In this document: piece by piece, positions 1-5,766 of the stretch
Layout of the letters: every line of letters begins with the position of its first letter
How positions within the stretch are numbered: the first letter of the stretch is position 1
DNA from: Streptococcus sp.
Lineage (GTDB): Bacteria; Bacillota; Bacilli; Lactobacillales; Streptococcaceae
NCBI GenBank assembly: GCA_003521145.1
Contig: DOTL01000065.1
Location: 1-18,826, forward strand
Length of the DNA stretch: 18,826 bases
Reading direction: 5' to 3'
Position numbers and translations under genes: made by a program
Notes under the pieces: generated by a model
Database searches by the model: none
What the model was told of the DNA's origin: nothing
Seen by the model: the letters and a program-made list of their open reading frames with translations, nothing else

Positions 1-49
1 ATCTAATATAAAACTTTAGGGGGGCTTTTTTGATACATCGCTAGACAAT

Positions 50-85
50 TAAATAGGTCTGGAACAATTGTTCCAGACCTATTTA
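50..85. repeat. 36-bp perfect palindrome, function unknown
   Basis: Two 18-nt arms meet with no spacer (centre AATT at 66-69). On either strand an RNA could fold into a stem of about 16 bp, but neither side has a clean U-tract directly after it. It lies downstream of the tRNA-Asn terminator. It may be a bidirectional terminator between the tRNA pair and the gene beyond the window, or a dyad protein-binding site. The perfect symmetry is seen directly; the role is unknown. Confidence 0.6.
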
Positions 86-96
86 GCTTTGGGTAT

Positions 97-122
97 AAAA
101 AACTCAAGCTATACAACTTGAG
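97..122 (-). terminator. Intrinsic terminator of the tRNA-Glu/tRNA-Asn transcript
   Basis: Read on the minus strand, CTCAAG (122-117) and CTTGAG (108-103) form a 6-bp stem with an 8-nt loop, followed at once by six U residues (102-97). It starts about 12 nt after the tRNA-Asn 3' end, as expected for the end of this small stable-RNA operon. Confidence 0.75.
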
Positions 123-133
123 GTGTCTTATCA

Positions 134-207
134 CTCCGCCAGTAGGACTCGAACCTACGACATCATGATTAACAGTCATGCGCTACTACCAACTGAGCTA
201 TGGCGGA
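134..207 (-). tRNA. tRNA-Asn (GUU)
   Basis: The minus strand folds into a 74-nt cloverleaf. The 7-bp acceptor stem is TCCGCCA/TGGCGGA with discriminator G. The D arm contains AGCTCAGTTGG and the T arm contains GGTTCGAGTCC. The anticodon stem CATGA/TCATG encloses the loop CTGTTAA, giving anticodon GTT for Asn. CCA is not encoded. It is the second gene of a pair with tRNA-Glu, 22 nt downstream of it, and is followed by a terminator. Confidence 0.96.
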
Positions 208-229
208 TAAAACTGCTAAGTAGCAAAAA

Positions 230-301
230 TAGTCCGTACGGGATTCGAACCCGTGTTACCGCCGTGAAAAGGCGGTGTCTTAACCCCTTGACCAACGGAC
301 C
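230..301 (-). tRNA. tRNA-Glu (UUC)
   Basis: The minus strand gives a 72-nt cloverleaf with acceptor stem GGTCCGT/ACGGACT (first pair G-U), discriminator A, T-arm GGTTCGAATCC, and anticodon stem CCGCC/GGCGG enclosing loop CTTTTCA, so the anticodon is TTC for Glu. The 72-nt length is usual for tRNA-Glu. CCA is not encoded. It is the promoter-proximal gene of the Glu-Asn pair. Confidence 0.96.
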
Positions 302-337
302 AAGTTCTGAGATTTTTATCTCGTTAACACTCTTATT

Positions 338-365
338 ATTATATCAGAGTATTCGATTTTGTCTA
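338..365 (-). promoter_or_regulatory. Promoter of the tRNA-Glu/tRNA-Asn pair
   Basis: On the minus strand, TAGACA (365-360) and TATAAT (343-338) are separated by 16 bp, a near-consensus vegetative promoter about 37 nt before the tRNA-Glu 5' end. A short hairpin (309-322) lies in the leader that would be removed by tRNA processing. Confidence 0.7.
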
Positions 366-446
366 TACTTTTTTTCAAAAAAAATATTAAATTTTGCTAA
401 ATTTATTCGAATTTTACGTTAGTTTTTATCTTGCTTTTACAAAGTA

Positions 447-475
447 TTGACATGTTGCTTAATATTTTGTAAACT
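447..475 (+). promoter_or_regulatory. Promoter of tRNA-Arg
   Basis: A consensus -35 TTGACA (447-452) and a -10-like TAAACT (470-475) are 17 bp apart, 12 nt before the tRNA-Arg 5' end. With the promoter at 338-365 it forms a divergent arrangement in the AT-rich 302-487 gap, where I see nothing else. Confidence 0.65.
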
Positions 476-487
476 AATAGAGTTATT

Positions 488-561
488 GGTCCCATAGCTC
501 AGCTGGATAGAGCATTCGCCTTCTAAGCGAACGGTCGCAGGTTCGAATCCTGCTGGGATCA
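488..561 (+). tRNA. tRNA-Arg (UCU)
   Basis: A 74-nt cloverleaf with acceptor stem GGTCCCA/TGGGATC (one G-U pair), discriminator A, D arm AGCTCAGCTGG, anticodon stem TTCGC/GCGAA around loop CTTCTAA (anticodon TCT, Arg, reading AGA/AGG), and T arm GGTTCGAATCC. CCA is not encoded. It stands alone between its own promoter and terminator. Confidence 0.96.
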
Positions 562-565
562 GATA

Positions 566-605
566 AAAAATCGCAATCTAGAAGTTCTAGTTGCGTTTTT
601 CTTTT
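566..605. terminator. Bidirectional terminator between tRNA-Arg and the convergent DUF1275 gene
   Basis: CGCAA (572-576) pairs with TTGCG (591-595), and CTAG (578-581) with CTAG (587-590), leaving one bulged T. On the plus strand the stem is followed by TTTTTCTTTT (596-605). On the minus strand it is followed by A then six U. The hairpin includes the stop codon of the convergent minus-strand gene, so one element probably ends both transcripts. Confidence 0.75.
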
Positions 606-1270
606 GCCTCGATAAATAGGAAATAATTCAAAATAAACAAAGGAATCAAATTTGTATATAGGCTGTATTCTTGTAAATATTGAGCAAACCAAGTTGAGGC
701 TGCAACTCCTACCATAAATGTAAAGATGATAATAGTAGTGTAAGAAGCTTGTTTAAGCACTTTGGGATCACCCTCGTCAATAGCCCTGGCAACGTTTAAA
801 GAGGTATTCGTTATATTACCAGTCATCATAAAGGAAGCATAATTTACACCTCTGACGCGCTTAAAAATACCTACTTGAAGAGAGGCGAAGAATGACAAGC
901 CTGCAATCGTAATAGTAGAATCAACGTATGGTGTAATAATTGCAAGAATAGTCATCAAGAGAAGTGCAAGTCTAATCGCTTGCAAATGCCATCCCCACTT
1001 ATGGTTAATGAGCCACTTCTTAACAAAAAAAACAAAAAACTGACCTAAAACAAAGAAAAAGATAGGTATCACATAGCTAAAAGCTCTTGCAACATGCCCC
1101 TCAACAAGGTGAATGACCAAATAGAGGAGATTGCCTGTCTGGATACTTGCAAATCGACCGTCTTGAGTATTGTAAGTATAGGCATCAATGAAGCCTCCTA
1201 TATAACTAACTAGAGTTGCTACTCGTAATCCTTCAAAAACACGATAGGAGCGTTTTTTCATTGTGAACAT
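587..1270 (-). CDS. DUF1275 (YoaK family) integral membrane protein
   Basis: This 227-aa hydrophobic protein has the layout of the DUF1275/YoaK family: an N-terminal segment with SYIGGFIDAYTY and an ASIQTGNLLYL stretch, a second conserved MTGNITN motif near residues 150-155, and about six predicted membrane segments. The two TGN motifs in similar positions suggest the usual internally repeated fold. The family is found in many bacteria and its biochemical role is not established; transport is often suggested. The start at 1270 has an AAAGGAAA ribosome site 7 nt upstream; a second in-frame ATG three codons later is possible. It begins 16 nt after rlmH stops, so it is probably the second gene of an rlmH operon, with its ribosome site filling the whole gap. 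The stop codon lies inside a shared terminator. Confidence 0.85.
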   Translation of the reverse strand: MFTMKKRSYRVFEGLRVATLVSYIGGFIDAYTYNTQDGRFASIQTGNLLYLVIHLVEGHVARAFSYVIPIFFFVLGQFFVFFVKKWLINHKWGWHLQAIRLALLLMTILAIITPYVDSTITIAGLSFFASLQVGIFKRVRGVNYASFMMTGNITNTSLNVARAIDEGDPKVLKQASYTTIIIFTFMVGVAASTWFAQYLQEYSLYTNLIPLFILNYFLFIEAKEKRN

Positions 1271-1286
1271 GTCTATTTCCTTTTTT

Positions 1287-1766
1287 CTACTTATGATAAG
1301 GACTTCCCTGCTGAATCATGAATGCACGATAAATTTGTTCTACTAATACAAGGCGCATAAGCTGATGAGGGAATGTTAGGAGACCAAAACTTATCAATCT
1401 ATTAGCCCTCTTTTTTACTGTAGGAGAGAGTCCTAAACTCCCCCCTATAATAAAAGTAATATCTGAATAGCCTCTAAGGGTCACTTGCTCTAACTCTTTA
1501 GCAAATTGTTCCGAGGGAAATTGTTTTCCTTCAATAGCTAAGGCAATGACATAATCACGATCACCTACTTTAGCCAAGATACGCTGTCCTTCTTTGTCTA
1601 GGATAGCTTTATTTTCAGCTTCACTTGCATTATCCGGCGTCTTTTCATCCGTTAATTCTATAGATTCAAATTTTGTGAAGCGTCCTAGTCGTTTGACATA
1701 CTCCGCAATGCCATCTTTCAAATATTTTTCTTTCAGTTTTCCAACGGTAATCAATTTAACTTTCAT
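1287..1766 (-). CDS. rlmH: 23S rRNA pseudouridine(1915) N3-methyltransferase RlmH
   Basis: RlmH is a SPOUT (alpha/beta-knot) methyltransferase that uses SAM to methylate pseudouridine 1915 in helix 69 of 23S rRNA on assembled ribosomes. The protein starts with MKVKLITVGKLKEKYL, carries the glycine-rich knot segment IGGSLGLSP and the conserved C-terminal block LTFPHQLMRLVLVEQIYRA, and ends in YHK, as the family does. I chose the ATG at 1766, which gives the usual 159 aa. A frame extended eight codons upstream (ATG at 1790) would begin inside DnaA-box DNA and overlap the -10 element. No Shine-Dalgarno sequence precedes 1766, and an extended -10 ends six nt before it, so the mRNA may be leaderless. 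It is divergent from htrA, an arrangement seen beside the origin in streptococci. Confidence 0.93.
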   Translation of the reverse strand: MKVKLITVGKLKEKYLKDGIAEYVKRLGRFTKFESIELTDEKTPDNASEAENKAILDKEGQRILAKVGDRDYVIALAIEGKQFPSEQFAKELEQVTLRGYSDITFIIGGSLGLSPTVKKRANRLISFGLLTFPHQLMRLVLVEQIYRAFMIQQGSPYHK

Positions 1767-1772
1767 AGGTTT

Positions 1773-1800
1773 ATTATAGCACATATCCACAATCTTTTAA
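1773..1800 (-). promoter_or_regulatory. Extended -10 promoter abutting the rlmH start codon
   Basis: On the minus strand TGCTATAAT (1781-1773) is a perfect extended -10. A weak -35 match TTAAAA (1800-1795) sits 16 bp upstream. Only six nt (AAACCT) separate the -10 from the ATG, so transcription would start at or within a base or two of the A of the start codon. A DnaA-box-like site (1783-1791) lies in the spacer. Confidence 0.65.
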
Positions 1801-1900
1801 CACCTTATCCACACCTTTTTCGTGTCAAGCATCTATAGTTATCCTTATAAAATCGCTTTTTATCTACACTTTTTGAAAGTTATCCACAGACTGTTGATAA
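1783..1900. promoter_or_regulatory. DnaA-box cluster in the rlmH/htrA intergenic region
   Basis: Compared with TTATCCACA, there are perfect boxes at 1805-1813 and 1880-1888 (plus), one-mismatch boxes at 1783-1791 (ATATCCACA) and 1860-1868 (TTATCTACA), and a one-mismatch box in reverse orientation at 1892-1900 (TTATCAACA). Five sites in 118 bp is well above chance. They may extend the origin as DnaA-binding sites, or let DnaA regulate rlmH and htrA. Presence is seen; function is inferred. Confidence 0.75.
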
Positions 1901-1917
1901 CTGTTTTTAAAATCACC

Positions 1918-1944
1918 TTATGATATAATACTTTATGATATAAT
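1918..1944 (+). promoter_or_regulatory. Tandem extended -10 elements of htrA
   Basis: The 12-nt sequence TTATGATATAAT occurs twice (1918-1929 and 1933-1944), 15 bp apart. Each contains the extended -10 TGATATAAT. No good -35 precedes either copy. Starts would fall near 1936 and 1951, giving short leaders before the GTG at 1986. Confidence 0.6.
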
Positions 1945-1985
1945 TAAGTTTACTTTGATATGTTTATCAAAAAGGAGGACTAAAC

Positions 1986-3221
1986 GTGAAAAAATTTAAC
2001 TGGAAAAAAATAGTAGCACCAATTGCAATGCTTGTTATTGGCTTACTAGGTGGTCTACTAGGTGCCTTTATCCTATTAACAGCAGCAGGGGTATCTTTTA
2101 CCAATACAACAGATACAGGTGTTAAAACAGCTAAGATCGTATACAACAATACAACAGATACAACTAAGGCCGTTAAGAAAGTACAAAATGCCGTTGTTTC
2201 TGTCATCAATTACCAAGAAGGCTCATCTTCAGATTCCCTAAATGAACTTTATGGTCGTATTTTTGGTGGAGATGATAGTTCTGATTCTAGCCAAGACAAA
2301 TCAAAAGATTCTGATGGGTTGCAAGTCGCTGGTGAAGGTTCCGGTGTTATCTATAAAAAAAATGGGAAAGAGGCCTACATCGTAACCAACAACCACGTTG
2401 TTGATGGTGCTAAAAAACTTGAAATCATGCTTTCAGATGGGTCAAAAATTACTGGTGAACTCGTTGGTAAAGATACTTACTCTGACCTAGCAGTTGTCAA
2501 AGTTTCTTCAGATAAAATAAAAACCGTCGCAGAATTTGCAGACTCAAACTCCCTTACAGTTGGTGAAAAGGCAATTGCTATCGGTAGCCCACTTGGTACC
2601 GAATATGCCAACTCAGTAACAGAGGGAATCGTTTCTAGCCTTAGCCGTACCGTAACTATGCAAAACGACAATGGTGAAACTGTTTCAACAAATGCTATTC
2701 AAACAGATGCTGCCATTAACCCTGGTAACTCAGGTGGTGCCTTAGTCAATATTGAAGGACAAGTTATCGGTATTAACTCAATTAAGATTTCATCAACGTC
2801 AGCAGTCGCTGGTAGTGCCGTTGAAGGTATGGGATTCGCCATTCCATCAAACGATGTTGTCGAAATCATTAATCAATTGGAAAAAGACGGTAAAGTTACA
2901 CGACCAGCCTTAGGAATATCAATGGCCGATCTTAATAGCCTTTCTAGCAGTGCAACTTCTAAATTAGATTTACCAGATGATGTGAAATCTGGAGTTGTAG
3001 TCGGCAGCGTTCAAAAAGGTATGCCAGCTGACGGTAAACTTCAAGAAAATGATGTTATCACTGAAATTGACGGTAAGGAAATCAGCTCAAAAACTGATAT
3101 TCAAACCAATCTTTACAGCCATAGTATCGGAGATACAATCAAGGTAACCTTCTATCGTGGTAAAGAGAAGAAAACTGAAGAACTTAAATTAACAAAATCT
3201 ACAGAAGACTTATCTGACTAA
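1986..3221 (+). CDS. htrA: HtrA/DegP-type membrane-anchored serine protease
   Basis: This 411-aa protein has a short cytoplasmic N-terminus, one hydrophobic anchor (about residues 9-36), a Ser/Asp-rich linker (about 75-110), a trypsin-like protease domain (about 115-290) and one PDZ domain (about 300-400). The catalytic triad is visible: His137 in TNNHVVDG, Asp167 in YSDLAVV and Ser249 in GNSGGAL. HtrA is the main surface quality-control protease of streptococci and degrades misfolded secreted proteins under heat and oxidative stress. It is a single-copy gene beside the origin in this group. The start is GTG at 1986, with a near-perfect AAAGGAGGA site at 1971-1979. The leader has a 7-bp inverted repeat ending in the ribosome site. 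A strong terminator follows, and parB is next. Confidence 0.96.
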   Translation: MKKFNWKKIVAPIAMLVIGLLGGLLGAFILLTAAGVSFTNTTDTGVKTAKIVYNNTTDTTKAVKKVQNAVVSVINYQEGSSSDSLNELYGRIFGGDDSSDSSQDKSKDSDGLQVAGEGSGVIYKKNGKEAYIVTNNHVVDGAKKLEIMLSDGSKITGELVGKDTYSDLAVVKVSSDKIKTVAEFADSNSLTVGEKAIAIGSPLGTEYANSVTEGIVSSLSRTVTMQNDNGETVSTNAIQTDAAINPGNSGGALVNIEGQVIGINSIKISSTSAVAGSAVEGMGFAIPSNDVVEIINQLEKDGKVTRPALGISMADLNSLSSSATSKLDLPDDVKSGVVVGSVQKGMPADGKLQENDVITEIDGKEISSKTDIQTNLYSHSIGDTIKVTFYRGKEKKTEELKLTKSTEDLSD

Positions 3222-3225
3222 GTCA

Positions 3226-3255
3226 TTGACAAATCTGTCAAAAGACCTTTACAAT
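3226..3255 (+). promoter_or_regulatory. Candidate parB promoter inside the htrA terminator region
   Basis: A consensus -35 TTGACA (3226-3231) and TACAAT (3250-3255, five of six matches) are 18 bp apart. The -10 lies within the stem and loop of the htrA terminator, and the -35 is one arm of a second small hairpin (TTGACA/TGTCAA, 3226-3241). Transcription would start near 3262, about 25 nt before the parB ATG. Confidence 0.55.
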
Positions 3256-3273
3256 AATGTAAAGGTCTTTTTT
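3240..3273 (+). terminator. Intrinsic terminator of htrA
   Basis: A perfect 13-bp stem (3240-3252 with 3259-3271; core AGACCTTTAC/GTAAAGGTCT) with a 6-nt loop AATAAT runs into a T-tract ending at 3273. It starts 19 nt after the htrA stop codon. The mirrored A-tract suggests it could work in both directions. Confidence 0.9.
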
Positions 3274-3286
3274 AGAAAGGAATAAC

Positions 3287-4054
3287 ATGCAAGAACAACT
3301 CAAAGCTTTACCTATTAGTAAAATCTACCCAAATCCTTTTCAACCTCGTGTAGAATTCTCTGATGAAGAATTAGCAGAACTGAGCCAATCAATCGCTGAA
3401 AATGGACTGATACAGCCAATTATTGTCCGAAAATCGGACATTATTGGTTATGAACTAATTGCTGGGGAAAGACGTTTACGTGCCTGTAAACGTCTGGGAA
3501 TGACAGAAATCCCTGCAGTCGTAAAGGAAGTCTCAGATCAAGAGAGTCGTAAACAAGCTATTATTGAAAATTTACAACGCTCGAATCTCAATCCTATTGA
3601 AGAAGCAAAGGCCTATCGTAGTTTAATTAATGAGTTAGCTTACAGTCACGAGGAACTGGCAAAAGCTATGGGGAAATCAAGACCCTATATCAGTAACGCT
3701 CTTAGACTCCTCCAACTTCCCAAAGAGATACAGATGAGTATCGAAAATGGCAAACTGAGTCAAGGACATGCTAGAGCGCTTTTATCTGTTGAGGATACCC
3801 AAAAGCAATTAACTATCTATCATCAGGTGCTTACTGAAAAATGGTCCGTTCGTACTCTGGAAAAAACACTTCAAGAACTTCCTAAAAAACAAAAATCAAA
3901 AAAAGATATTCACATAAAAGATAAAGAAAAAGAACTAGAAAAATCACTTGGTCTCCCCGTTACTCTTCGTTATCACAAAAATCACTCTGGAACTATTCAG
4001 ATCCACTTTTCGATGGAGGAAGATTTTAACAGAATTATCAACAAGCTAATTTGA
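3287..4054 (+). CDS. parB: Chromosome-partitioning protein ParB (Spo0J)
   Basis: ParB binds parS sites near the origin, loads as a CTP-dependent sliding clamp, and recruits SMC condensin to segregate origins. In this 255-aa protein the N-terminal domain carries NPFQPR (16-21), the CTP-binding GERRLRA motif (60-66) and ENLQRSNLNPIEEA (94-107). A helix-turn-helix follows at about 117-141 (EELAKAMGKSRPYISNALRL), then a Lys-rich linker and a short C-terminal dimerisation domain. Length is normal. No parA (soj) gene is adjacent, in keeping with streptococci, which lack the ParA partner. The ribosome site GAAAGG is 6 nt before the ATG. The last codons contain a one-mismatch DnaA box (4035-4043), and the upstream half of oriC begins immediately after. 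Confidence 0.95.
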   Translation: MQEQLKALPISKIYPNPFQPRVEFSDEELAELSQSIAENGLIQPIIVRKSDIIGYELIAGERRLRACKRLGMTEIPAVVKEVSDQESRKQAIIENLQRSNLNPIEEAKAYRSLINELAYSHEELAKAMGKSRPYISNALRLLQLPKEIQMSIENGKLSQGHARALLSVEDTQKQLTIYHQVLTEKWSVRTLEKTLQELPKKQKSKKDIHIKDKEKELEKSLGLPVTLRYHKNHSGTIQIHFSMEEDFNRIINKLI

Positions 4055-4235
4055 CCTGTGAATTGATGAGAAAAAAAACAAAGTTATCCACATCATAAAA
4101 ATGTTGCCCTCCTTTTATTTAAGAGGGTTTCTTTTTTTATTCACAACTTGTGGATAACTCTTGTGCACAATGTGGATTGTCTTTTTTTTGCTTGTGGATA
4201 ACTTGAGTAACTTCCATCTTCGGACCTGTGGAAAA
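4035..4235. other. oriC, upstream half (parB-dnaA intergenic DnaA-box cluster)
   Basis: Perfect DnaA boxes (TTATCCACA) lie at 4084-4092 (plus), 4149-4157 (minus) and 4193-4201 (minus). One-mismatch boxes lie at 4035-4043 (TTATCAACA, plus, in the end of parB) and 4227-4235 (TTTTCCACA, minus). Weaker sites are the palindrome TTGTGCACAA (4161-4170) and 4171-4179. The cluster directly precedes dnaA, as in the bipartite origins of Firmicutes. The last box overlaps the predicted -35 of dnaA. Confidence 0.85.
4107..4138 (+). terminator. Intrinsic terminator of parB
   Basis: CCCTC (4107-4111) pairs with GAGGG (4123-4127) around an 11-nt AT-rich loop, followed by TTTCTTTTTTT (4128-4138). The stem is short but GC-rich and the U-tract is strong. 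It lies between two perfect DnaA boxes, so it would shield the upstream oriC half from parB transcription. Confidence 0.75.
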
Positions 4236-4257
4236 CTTTTTTGTTTTATGATAGAAT
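4229..4257 (+). promoter_or_regulatory. dnaA: dnaA promoter with overlapping DnaA box
   Basis: An extended -10 TGATAGAAT (4249-4257) has a -35-like TGGAAA (4229-4234) 17 bp upstream. A one-mismatch DnaA box (4227-4235, minus) covers the -35. This fits the known DnaA autorepression in bacteria, though repression here is inferred. The start would be near 4264, giving a leader of about 28 nt. Confidence 0.65.
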
Positions 4258-4291
4258 CATAGAACAAGAATAAAGAAGGAGAATTGATGGA

Positions 4292-5656
4292 ATGACCGAA
4301 AAAGAGCATTTTTTTTGGAATAAGCTCTTAGAGCTGGCCAAAGAGGAACTAACACAAGCCACTTTTGATTATTATGTCCTGGATACCAAGCTCATCAAAG
4401 TTCAAAATAACGTTGCTACAATTCTACTTGAAGAGGTCAAAAAGTTATTCTGGGAAAAGAATATGCAATCTTTCATTTTGATGGCTGGTTTTGAAGCCTA
4501 TAATAGTGAAATCAAAGTTGAGTACGTCTTTGACGAAGCACTCATAAACGAGGCAAATTCAACTGTAGCAAATAATGACTTTGGTAATAAAAAGAAACAG
4601 CAGACCCCTGCTCTTCCTACATTGGACTCAGACTTAAATAGTAAGTATACCTTTGATAATTTTATCCAAGGGGATGAAAATCGTTGGTCAGTTGCTGCAT
4701 CTTTAGCTGTGGCTGATTCACCAGGAGCTACTTATAACCCTCTATTTATTTACGGAGGACCAGGTCTCGGAAAAACTCACTTGCTCAATGCCATTGGTAA
4801 CAAGGTCTTACATGATAATCCTCAAGCACGCATTAAATACATTACTGCAGAGAATTTCATTAATGAATTTGTTGTTCATATCCGTTTGGATAAAATGGAC
4901 GAACTAAAACTTAAATATCGTCATCTGGATGTTCTCTTAATTGACGATATTCAATCATTGGCTAAAAAATCAACGCAAGCCACCCAAGAAGAATTCTTCA
5001 ATACTTTCAATGTTCTTCACAATAATAATAAACAAATTGTCCTGACTAGCGACCGTAATCCAGATCAATTGAACGAGATGGAAGAGCGTCTTGTCACGCG
5101 CTTTAAATGGGGGTTAACTGTCAATATCACACCACCTGACTTTGAAACGCGAGTGGCCATTCTTACTAATAAGATTATGGACTATGATTATTATTTTCCT
5201 CCTGAAACAATTGAGTATTTAGCTGGCCAATTTGATTCAAATGTCCGTGACTTGGAGGGGGCCTTAAAAGATATTAGCTTAGTTGCCAATGTTCGCCAGT
5301 TAGATACTATCACAGTTGAGGTAGCTGCTGAAGCAATTCGCGCACGTAAAATGGATGGTCCTAAGTTAACTCTTATTCCGATTGAGAATATCCAAACTGA
5401 GGTAGGGAAATTTTATAATGTCACTGTAAAAGAGATCAAGGCAACTAAACGAACACAAAATATTGTCTTAGCACGTCAGGTGGCCATGTATCTTGCGCGT
5501 GAAATGACTGATAACTCCCTTCCAAAAATTGGAAAAGAATTTGGCGGAAGAGACCACTCAACTGTCTTACATGCATACAATAAAATCAAAAATATGATTG
5601 CCCAAGATGACAGTTTACGCATTGAAATTGATACCATCAAAAACAAGATAAAATGA
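4292..5656 (+). CDS. dnaA: Chromosomal replication initiator protein DnaA
   Basis: DnaA is the AAA+ initiator that binds DnaA boxes, assembles on ssDNA in the unwinding element, and loads the replicative helicase. At 454 aa it has all four domains: N-terminal domain I (1-80), a short linker (80-110), the AAA+ domain III with Walker A GGPGLGKT (155-162) and Walker B LIDDIQ (Asp218, Asp219), and domain IV with the box-recognition signature GGRDHSTVLHAY (418-429). The start at 4292 gives the family's usual N-terminus (MTEKEHFFWNKLLELAKEEL). Its ribosome site AAGGAG (4276-4281) is 10 nt upstream, rather far. A two-codon ORF ATG-GAA-TGA (4287-4295) overlaps the start and is better spaced. DnaA boxes flank the gene on both sides. 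Confidence 0.98.
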   Translation: MTEKEHFFWNKLLELAKEELTQATFDYYVLDTKLIKVQNNVATILLEEVKKLFWEKNMQSFILMAGFEAYNSEIKVEYVFDEALINEANSTVANNDFGNKKKQQTPALPTLDSDLNSKYTFDNFIQGDENRWSVAASLAVADSPGATYNPLFIYGGPGLGKTHLLNAIGNKVLHDNPQARIKYITAENFINEFVVHIRLDKMDELKLKYRHLDVLLIDDIQSLAKKSTQATQEEFFNTFNVLHNNNKQIVLTSDRNPDQLNEMEERLVTRFKWGLTVNITPPDFETRVAILTNKIMDYDYYFPPETIEYLAGQFDSNVRDLEGALKDISLVANVRQLDTITVEVAAEAIRARKMDGPKLTLIPIENIQTEVGKFYNVTVKEIKATKRTQNIVLARQVAMYLAREMTDNSLPKIGKEFGGRDHSTVLHAYNKIKNMIAQDDSLRIEIDTIKNKIK

Positions 5657-5660
5657 CACT

Positions 5661-5762
5661 TGTGGATAACTATTAAAAATCATTCAAACTTTTCCACAGG
5701 CTGTGCACAAGTTCAAAGCCTTGGTAAAACAATGTTTTGTAGACTTATGCACAGTATCCACA
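5661..5762. other. oriC, downstream half: DnaA boxes between dnaA and dnaN
   Basis: There is a perfect box at 5661-5669 (minus), and one-mismatch boxes at 5690-5698 (TTTTCCACA), 5745-5753 (TTATGCACA) and 5754-5762 (GTATCCACA), all plus. A weaker TGTGCACAA site is at 5702-5710 (minus). The last two boxes are directly adjacent, and four nt after the second the CTA-triplet tract begins. This is the arrangement expected on the loading side of an unwinding element. Confidence 0.85.
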
Positions 5763-5766
5763 AGAC

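Noticed and set aside
1..31. Possible truncated terminator (run of G then T) at the left edge
   Set aside because: GGGGGGC followed by TTTTTT looks like the 3' half of a terminator, but the pairing arm would be outside the window.
123..422. Plus-strand open frame of 99 codons
   Set aside because: It runs antisense through tRNA-Asn, tRNA-Glu and their promoter; no ribosome site or protein-like composition.
483..692. Minus-strand open frame of 69 codons
   Set aside because: It crosses tRNA-Arg in antisense and the shared terminator, and overlaps the end of the DUF1275 gene.
1767..1790. Upstream start giving a 167-aa RlmH
   Set aside because: It would begin within DnaA-box DNA and overlap the -10. 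The family's N-terminus and 159-aa length fit the ATG at 1766.
1906..1947. CiaR-like direct repeats (TTTAAG-N5-TTTAAG type) upstream of htrA
   Set aside because: htrA is a known CiaR target in pneumococcus, but here the half-sites (TTTAAA/CTTATG, or ATTAAG/TTTGAT) carry too many mismatches and are oddly placed relative to the -10s.
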